Position numbers and translations under genes: made by a program. 64,000 bases of DNA, from assembly GCA_003254905.1 (NCBI GenBank), contig QANU01084176.1, positions 165,412 through 229,411 of the forward strand, read 5' to 3'. This document shows, piece by piece, positions 58,070 through 64,000 of the stretch. The notes beneath the pieces were generated by a model, which did no database searches, was not told where the DNA came from, and saw only the letters and a list, made by a program, of their open reading frames with translations. The DNA comes from Nissolia schottii. Its lineage: Eukaryota > Streptophyta > Magnoliopsida > Fabales > Fabaceae. How positions within the stretch are numbered: position 1 is the stretch's first letter; every line of letters starts with the position of its first letter.

Positions 58070-59214
58070 TATTTTCTCTCTTCCAACTTGCACTCTCTCT
58101 CCTCTAAAATCAGAATTGTTAAAGCCAATTTCAAATTTTACTTTAGGTAATATTTATAAAGCGTTGCCTAAGGTTTTAACAGTAGTAAATGTTACCTAAG
58201 CCTTTATAATTCCGATTTCAGCGTCAAATCCATATAAATGTAAATCTTTAAATATCACCATTATCTTATAAATTTTGTTGTTTTGAGCTATATGACAAAT
58301 TTTCCTAAATATGTTCCCCATTTTGGGTCTATGAATAAAAGGATCCATTCTTATAAAAAAAATGAAAATGTAAAAAATATTAGTTAATTTTGTCTTGCCT
58401 AACTTGTAGTACAACAATTTGAGAAATATAAATTCAAAAGGGAGCCTATGCTTGTAGGTTTCAAGAGGCTATAGTATACTACATTAATTAAGTTTGTTTA
58501 GGCTACTTAATTATATTAAATGTCCCTCTTAACATTTCGCCGTTTCAAGTACGTTAACTTTTTACTAAGTTATAATTAAGAAACAAACAAAGCATGCAAG
58601 GGTGGCTTTTAACACTTTCGGTGTCTTGTGGACCTGCGGTGGCTAAGTCCAAGCAAAATGCAACAATGACGTCCACATTTAACGGTAAATATTTATACGC
58701 TCCTATATATAATATATAGTTTATTCAATTGAACTACATAGTTTATCATTCTTTATACGCAACATACTCTGCCTTTCTTTTTTATATGAAAACATTGAAT
58801 GGTGATTTAGTTACTCATATGTACTTGAATGAGTGCTTTTAAAAAGATAGGTATAATAACTTTTTGGGCTCTTTGGGAATTTGCCCATCTCTTGATATAT
58901 GAATGAAGGAAGTGTTAATGTATTCTTTTATTGATCTATTTTTGGAGACTACTTTTTATATGATTGTAGCAAAACCATATACTATTTCTGGTTATGATTC
59001 GTAATGAAATTGCCTATCTTTGATCAGAGAAAAAAAAAATGAATTTAAGAATTACTTCAGATAGAAAAAATTCTGCTCACCACCAAAGTATTTTTGCAAC
59101 AGAATTACTAAATTTGATCATGTACATAGTATACTGAGTTCAAATTAAATTTGTATTGTGAATATTTTTATATTTTATTTTTTTAAAAAAATGAAACAAT
59201 CAAATTAAATTTGG
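58070..59214. other. AT-rich intergenic DNA
   Basis: No gene, RNA or element boundary recognised. 57400-57480 and 58200-58270 share a diverged inverted block (TTTAATGATTTACATTTGTA against the complement of TACATATAAATGTAAATC-like sequence) that flanks the hAT element, so the hAT seems to have inserted into an older inverted-repeat element. Confidence 0.45.
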
Positions 59215-59640
59215 TCTAGGAACCTAACCACTTGGCAGTGGCTGCCGAGTGGTTAGGTTACTATTAATGTTGATGGTAATTCTTGCAATAGTTAAGAGAA
59301 TGCGGTGTTTGGTGATTTATTTAGAGGGAATGATGATTGTTGAATTATTAGGTTTCCTGACTTCATTTATATAGTGGAAAACTTCCTTTTTGAACTAATG
59401 ACGGTAAGATATGGGCTCAATTAGCATGTAACCATGGTTTTAGGCGGATCATTTGTGAGAGTGATTCACTTAATGCTGTTAATCTTATAAATTCTAAAAA
59501 TGCAGAATTACATATTTTTTCAATTGGTGGTTGTGGATATTTGGAATTGGCTTTGGCATGACTAGTTGATTGAAGTTAAACATATTTTTCGTGAGGCAAA
59601 TTATTGTGTTGACTGGCTCCAAAAGTAGGGATCTTTAGGA
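59215..59640 (+). pseudogene. LINE-type RNase H domain relic (RVT_3-like)
   Basis: Plus-strand translation across frames gives TINVDGNSCN, NAVFGDLFRGND, FRRIICESDSLNAVNLI and VKHIFREANYCVDWL. These correspond in order to the RNase H-like domain of plant non-LTR retroelements and related proteins (NVDGS, GFGG.IRD..G, HGF..V..ESDS..AV.LI, V.H..RE.N..ADWLA). Several stops and frame shifts are present. No reverse transcriptase part was found next to it. Confidence 0.78.
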
Positions 59641-60449
59641 GAGAATTTATTTGTCGAGATTGTAGAACCCCCAAATAGAGATCCTTCCATTCCTGTACAA
59701 GGACTATAAGAGTATTTACATTTTGATATCCTAGTTTGTCTTTTGATTTCTTATGTACTAAAAATGAAACCATCAAAAATAAAATATTTACATTATAAAA
59801 ATTAAATACCTGCAGTATAAAAATTTAAGATAAATGAATACCAACAGCAAGATTAAAATGTAAATTAAAAACTAACCAAAATTTTGAAATTGAGTCTCTA
59901 TACAATTTTTCTTAACCCAAAATCTCCAAAATTAGTAGAAACTAGAAAGATTCAAGAAAAAATTGTTTAGCTACAATTAATTATTAATTTGGTTAATGGG
60001 ATTTAAATATGATTATTACTGAGCTAATTACTTATTGAGTGCTTAGTTATGTGTTACTCCAAGAACTTTGATGATCGGTAATATTGGTTAATAACAGTTA
60101 ACTTCTGTTTTTTCCTGCAAGTATTTTCACCAAAATATTATAACGCATTGTTTTTGTCAATAAAAATTATTATTTTTTCTATAGTATAAAATACACTTAT
60201 ATATGTAAGTGTAATTGATAAAAAAGTGACCTTATGGAATTTTTTTTTTTAGTAAAATGTTGCCTTAGCTAAATTTTTTTGCCGTGTGTAGCACTAATTA
60301 ATACGTGTTCGTTATGGTTTTGACTTTGCTATATGTACATCTATGTCACACATTGTCAATGTCACGAGCCTATGCATGGGTCACTACTCTAATTTAATGA
60401 AATGGTTGAATGTGTGAATCAATTATATATCATGATAATTTTATTGTAA

Positions 60450-60451
<2 letters not shown>

Positions 60452-60489
<38 letters not shown>
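60452..60489. repeat. (AT)n microsatellite
   Basis: Uninterrupted AT dinucleotides. Confidence 0.96.
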
Positions 60490-60491
<2 letters not shown>

Positions 60492-60630
60492 CCCTAACTC
60501 AAAGGATAAGTTTCATGCACACATATTCTTGTCATCCCACGGGTGGTTCATGAAGCCTAACAATAACCTTCTGCCTCACACGTGAAGAAAACATCAGCTT
60601 CAGAAAATTTACATATATCTCGTGAAACCC

Positions 60631-60715
60631 CCTGGCCCTGTGGTTATAAGCCACCTAACAAACCCTTCAGTTTGAATCTTGTGAAGCAATCCTCACTAGT
60701 CACTATGGTAGGGTC
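60631..60715 (+). repeat. SINE-like tRNA-derived head, tentative
   Basis: TGGCCCTGTGG at 60633 fits a polymerase III box A (TGGCNNAGTGG) apart from one base, and AGTTTGAATCT at 60669 fits a weakened box B (GGTTCGAATCC). Spacing is normal for a SINE. No poly(A) or T-rich tail with target duplication was confirmed. Confidence 0.35.
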
Positions 60716-62160
60716 TGGTTTCTGTACTTGATAAAGAATAGAAGAGACATATTTTTTGTGCCTATTTTTTTTTTGAAGTATATAAATTAATTTAAATATT
60801 ATTATAAAAATATGAATATTTTTAAATTAATTTTTAATATTTGTCTCTTTTTTTAAACATGTTTATATTTTTAATGTCTCTATGTCGATATAATAACCAA
60901 ATGCTACCTATGTATGCTTTATATATGTGTCTTTTCGTTCTTTCTTTTTTTTTGGGTAAATATATATGTGTGTCTTTGTGAACTCTAATTTTAAATAACT
61001 GTTCTATTGGATTCAATAATATAACGAAATGTGGCGTTCATGCGTATCAATTCATAAGGCATATATTAAAAGCAACCTCAGCACAATTTTAAAGGGTTTT
61101 GGGACCAGCCCTTTAAGAATTTTATTCAAAGGTGGTGGGACCAATTGACATACGTTGGCTAAAGACAAGTTTGGGCGATTAGAATGAAAATTGAAGATTC
61201 ATTATAAAAAAAATATGAGATTAAGATTGGGGATACAGTGACTAAGATTGGCTAAAGACAAGTTTGGATGCATGATTGGAATGAATTCAATTATGTGAAG
61301 ATCAATTGATGACATAACATTATATAATATGATTTCACAAAAAAAAAAACATTATATATTTTAATACACCTTTTCATAGTTAAGGGTTTTTTCTCTAACG
61401 ATTGCGTTACAGACATTTCTTAAGGAATTAACAAAAAAATATTTTTATTAAAAAAAGTTAATATTTTTAAAAAATTAATTATATTAAATGCATTATAAAC
61501 CTTTAAATCTTTTTTTATTCCTTAACAATGCTATGATAAGGGTACTAATTAGCAAAATTCTCTAGTTAATATGAATCTTAATTTTTATATTTAGCACAAA
61601 TAGTTACTTAAGTTAGTAATTTCAGTCACAAAATATTATCTTCTTTCAAACTAATCGGTTGTGAATACATTTAGTTCATGTCTAGCTAGTATAAGAATTA
61701 AAGAACTATATATATCCCATAAAAAAAATTAAATAACTATAATTTTAAAAAGGGCAAGTAACACTTACACTCTTTGAAGTCGGTAAAAATGACAATAAAC
61801 TTCAAGTTCTTAAAAATTGACCCTTCACTTTTTGAGATTCATAAAAAATTATCACTTAACCCCAAACTTTTTAAAAATAACACCTCATCCCACTTCCATT
61901 AAAAAAATTATCACTCCAACCCCCAGACCATTCAAAATTTGACACTCCACTCAATTTGCATTAAGAAATAGCTCACATGTCACTTAAAAGATAACCGTTG
62001 TCACTATTAGAAACTTGTAGAAAGTCAACGGACTATCGATAGTGAATAGATTGTTAGTAATGATTGAAATTGAGAGGTCAAGTAAAATTAGGATATTTAT
62101 TGACGAAATAATATTTATTGACGAAATAATATATTTATACTCCATTAGTAATATTTGGCA

Positions 62161-63191
62161 CCTTGGTTATCAAAATCACATGTTAACTTGTAAACTCGTA
62201 CTAGTTTACGTTCTTAGGTAGTAAAATCGAGCTGATTTGCATGTAAACTCATTTCTGGGTAAACTCGGCTGAACTCGGGTAAACTCGCATAAAATCGCGA
62301 GTTTACTAGCGAGTTCACGAGTTTACCATAGTTGGGGTTTTTTTTTAAAAATTTTTTTAATGACAAAACAAGCAAAATGACGTCGATTTGCACGTCTCTG
62401 AGTTCTTAGATTTAGGTTGTTTAAGTGTTTCAGAGTTGCCATTCACAGTTGCGCCTACAATCGTGCTCCGTTGTGTCATCGTGCTCCGTTGTGCTCCTCC
62501 GTTGTGCTCCGTCACTAATCCATCATATGTATTTCATCCTTTGCTTAAAGATCCTACCTACTAGGGTGCGTGGCCTCTGCATCGCTATCTGTGCTTTAGT
62601 GTTTTGGATTGGAGACATCATCGTCACATACTCACTTCCTGTGATGCTTAGTACTATGGGACTCGTCGGTATCTTCGGTGTTCATGCTGTTGTGTGTATC
62701 ATCTCCTGGATATTTGTGTTTTTGAAGGTTCCAAAAACAAAGGGCATGCCCCTCGAAGTCATCACCGAGTTCTTTGTTGTCGACTCGAAGCATGCTATTT
62801 CTGTCAAGAATGAGTGACTTTGTTCTATATATACATTTGCTATGTTAGTTGCTCAACACACCGCCTCTCTTTTGTTGACAGATTTTACTTGTCATTAAGT
62901 TTGGAGGAGGATATGTTCTGGTTCAAACATATGTATTGTGTATGAATTGAACTTAGAACTCATATATTTCATCTTTATTTGTGCTTTGTTATGGAGTTAA
63001 AATTATTTATGAATTTCAAGTTTTATTAAATATATTTTTGTAGCATAATAGTTTTTTAAAATATTTTTTTAATAATAGGTAAACTCGTACGAGCTTACAA
63101 TCCGAGTTTACGGAGGCTCCACGAGTTTAATTTTATCCCATCAATAAAAAAAATTCAAGTCCATGATGGACATACAATATTGGTAACTAGG
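62161..63191. mobile_element. hAT-like element enclosing a sugar transporter gene fragment
   Basis: The left side, CCTTGGTTATCAAAATCACA and then TGTTAACTTGTAAACTCG, resembles the left end of the hAT element at 57490. The right side contains GGTAAACTCGTACGAGC and CCACGAGTTTA. The last bases, read on the other strand, are CCTAGTTACCAATATTGTAT, similar to the left end. Subterminal GAGTTTA/TAAACTC motifs are shared with the 57490 element. In between lies the C-terminal end of a tonoplast sugar transporter gene. No target duplication was found, so the ends are tentative. Confidence 0.55.
62530..62817 (+). pseudogene. Tonoplast sugar transporter (TST/TMT) C-terminal fragment
   Basis: The frame reads ILPTRVRGLCIAICALVFWI, then GDIIVTYSLPVMLSTMGLVG, IFGVHAVVCIISWIFVFLKV, PKTKGMPLEVITEFF and VKNE-stop. 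These are the last two membrane helices and tail of plant tonoplast monosaccharide transporters (family form: EIFPTRVRGLCIAICAL..., VPETKGMPLEVITEFF...). The usual PETKG is changed to PKTKG, and IFPTR to ILPTR. Homology starts close to FILC and is lost upstream, where CGTGCTCCGTTGTG repeats (62465-62515) replace transporter sequence. A full TST has over 700 residues, so this is about one eighth. The frame is still open for these roughly 95 codons, suggesting recent capture. It sits inside a hAT-like element. Confidence 0.85.
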
Positions 63192-63358
63192 GATATACCT
63201 GACCCGATCTAGCCCAATTTCTTGGTCTAGGTCGAAGCCATTTGGGCAGGGTTTGGGTTGGTTTGTGTAGAAATTAGGTGGGAGAAGTAAAACATGGGCT
63301 TAACCCGATTGACATTAAGGACGAATTTGGGCTACTACTCAAACAACCAAACCTGGTT

Positions 63359-63360
<2 letters not shown>

Positions 63361-63411
<51 letters not shown>
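63361..63411. repeat. (AAT)n microsatellite
   Basis: Uninterrupted AAT triplets. Confidence 0.96.
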
Positions 63412-63962
63412 TTTTGTATGAGGTAATAATACCATCATATTGTTTAGTATATTTACCCATAAAAGCCAACAATTTTCTTTTTTTTTGACATCGCAAACAA
63501 AAAAACTTAAAACAAAAGACCCGTAAAAAAAATTGAATATAATCCCAACCCTTCCAAACCATTCTTTTCTTGCCCAATGCCTCCTCACTCACTCTCACTC
63601 TTTGAATTTAGTATAATCTTAGTTTTGAATTAGCATGATTCTTTGTGAATTCAAATAATTGAACTAGTTTACATAAAGTTAATTTTCTTTTAATTTAACT
63701 TCTTAGATTTTTATGGGGTTGTAAAAAAAATATGCTAGTACTAGGCTCAAACTAGACTACCCAACCAAAACCCGATCTTAGTTTAACCCGAATATAAGCG
63801 TGCACAATCATAATATAGGGCAAATTTGGGCTATAATTTAATAACTCTGACCCTAATTGTTAAACCTTTAGAGAAAAACATTATTGAAAAATATAGACAT
63901 GTTGGCAATATAGATTATTTTAAAAAAATAAATAGTATCAACATATTTTTCATTGGTAGGTG

Positions 63963-63964
<2 letters not shown>

Positions 63965-64000
<36 letters not shown>
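63965..64000. repeat. (AT)n microsatellite at the window edge
   Basis: AT dinucleotides that continue past the last base shown. Confidence 0.95.

Larger units (their letters stand above)
59641..62160. other. Intergenic repeat-rich DNA
   Basis: 60115-60300 is a third, more decayed copy of the CACTA-derived MITE (TCACCAAAATATTATAACGC, TTTGTCAATAAAAATTATTA, GTGTAATTGATAAAAAAGTG). 60452-60489 is an AT microsatellite. 60630-60715 resembles a tRNA-derived SINE head (TGGCCCTGTGGTTATAAGCC with AGTTTGAATCT 36 bases on). 61760-61960 carries repeated CTTCACTTTTTGAG/AACACCTCA-type sequence. No gene is supported. Confidence 0.4.
63192..64000. other. Intergenic DNA to the window end
   Basis: 63361-63411 is an AAT microsatellite and 63965-64000 an AT microsatellite running off the window. 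63195-63360 and 63740-63850 have ACCCGA, GGGCT and AACCCGATC blocks of the kind seen in the hAT element at 41290, but ends could not be fixed. No gene is supported. Confidence 0.45.

Overview
This is a gene-poor, AT-rich stretch of plant nuclear DNA. Spliced genes with GT-AG introns, plant-specific protein families, many MITEs, degenerate copia, CACTA, hAT, Mutator-like and LINE remnants, and long AT and ATT microsatellites all point to a dicot. The repeat types resemble those I associate with legumes, but legume is an inference. No bacterial, viral or CRISPR features were seen. One assembly gap (432 N) lies at 42377-42808.

Three intact protein genes can be supported. (1) 5914-9752, minus strand: a nine-exon AP2-domain transcription factor of the Arabidopsis At2g41710 type, with a 9-nt micro-exon inside the AP2 domain. 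(2) 17461-23203, minus strand: a ten-exon P-type pentatricopeptide repeat protein of the EMB2654 (At2g41720) type, predicted plastid RNA factor. The two neighbours carry consecutive Arabidopsis locus numbers, so this looks like conserved microsynteny opened up by about 7.7 kb of inserted sequence. (3) 46871-48439, plus strand: an intronless 522-residue type II membrane protein with a distant glycosyltransferase-like look but no assigned function.

Most of the rest is mobile DNA. 1-605 is a copia reverse transcriptase broken by an internal inversion. 12168-12402 is a small Mutator-like element with a 10-bp target duplication. 26517-30173 is a Pack-MULE-like element that holds a decayed piece of a DUF593 (GTD-binding, zein-binding) gene and has itself been split by a non-autonomous copia-like LTR element. 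30690-33020 holds a CACTA (TNP2) transposase relic. 33623-34316 is a long-inverted-repeat element abutting a second CACTA-type end at 34317, behind which lies a broken LRR receptor-like gene fragment. 41290-41737 and 57490-58061 are hAT-type elements with 8-bp target duplications. 62161-63191 looks like a relative of the latter and encloses the C-terminal end of a tonoplast sugar transporter gene. 59215-59640 is a LINE-type RNase H relic.

The most unusual structure is a pair of related elements at about 49680-51884 and 53251-55177. Both start with the same 5'-leader-like block, both end with the same terminal motif, and both are filled with roughly twenty copies of a short GTTTGTGC core. In the second copy these sit in a five-unit tandem array with a period of 241 bp. 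I do not recognise this family. Genes and mobile elements here do not form an operon-like unit; each gene has its own promoter and the repeats appear to be independent insertions.
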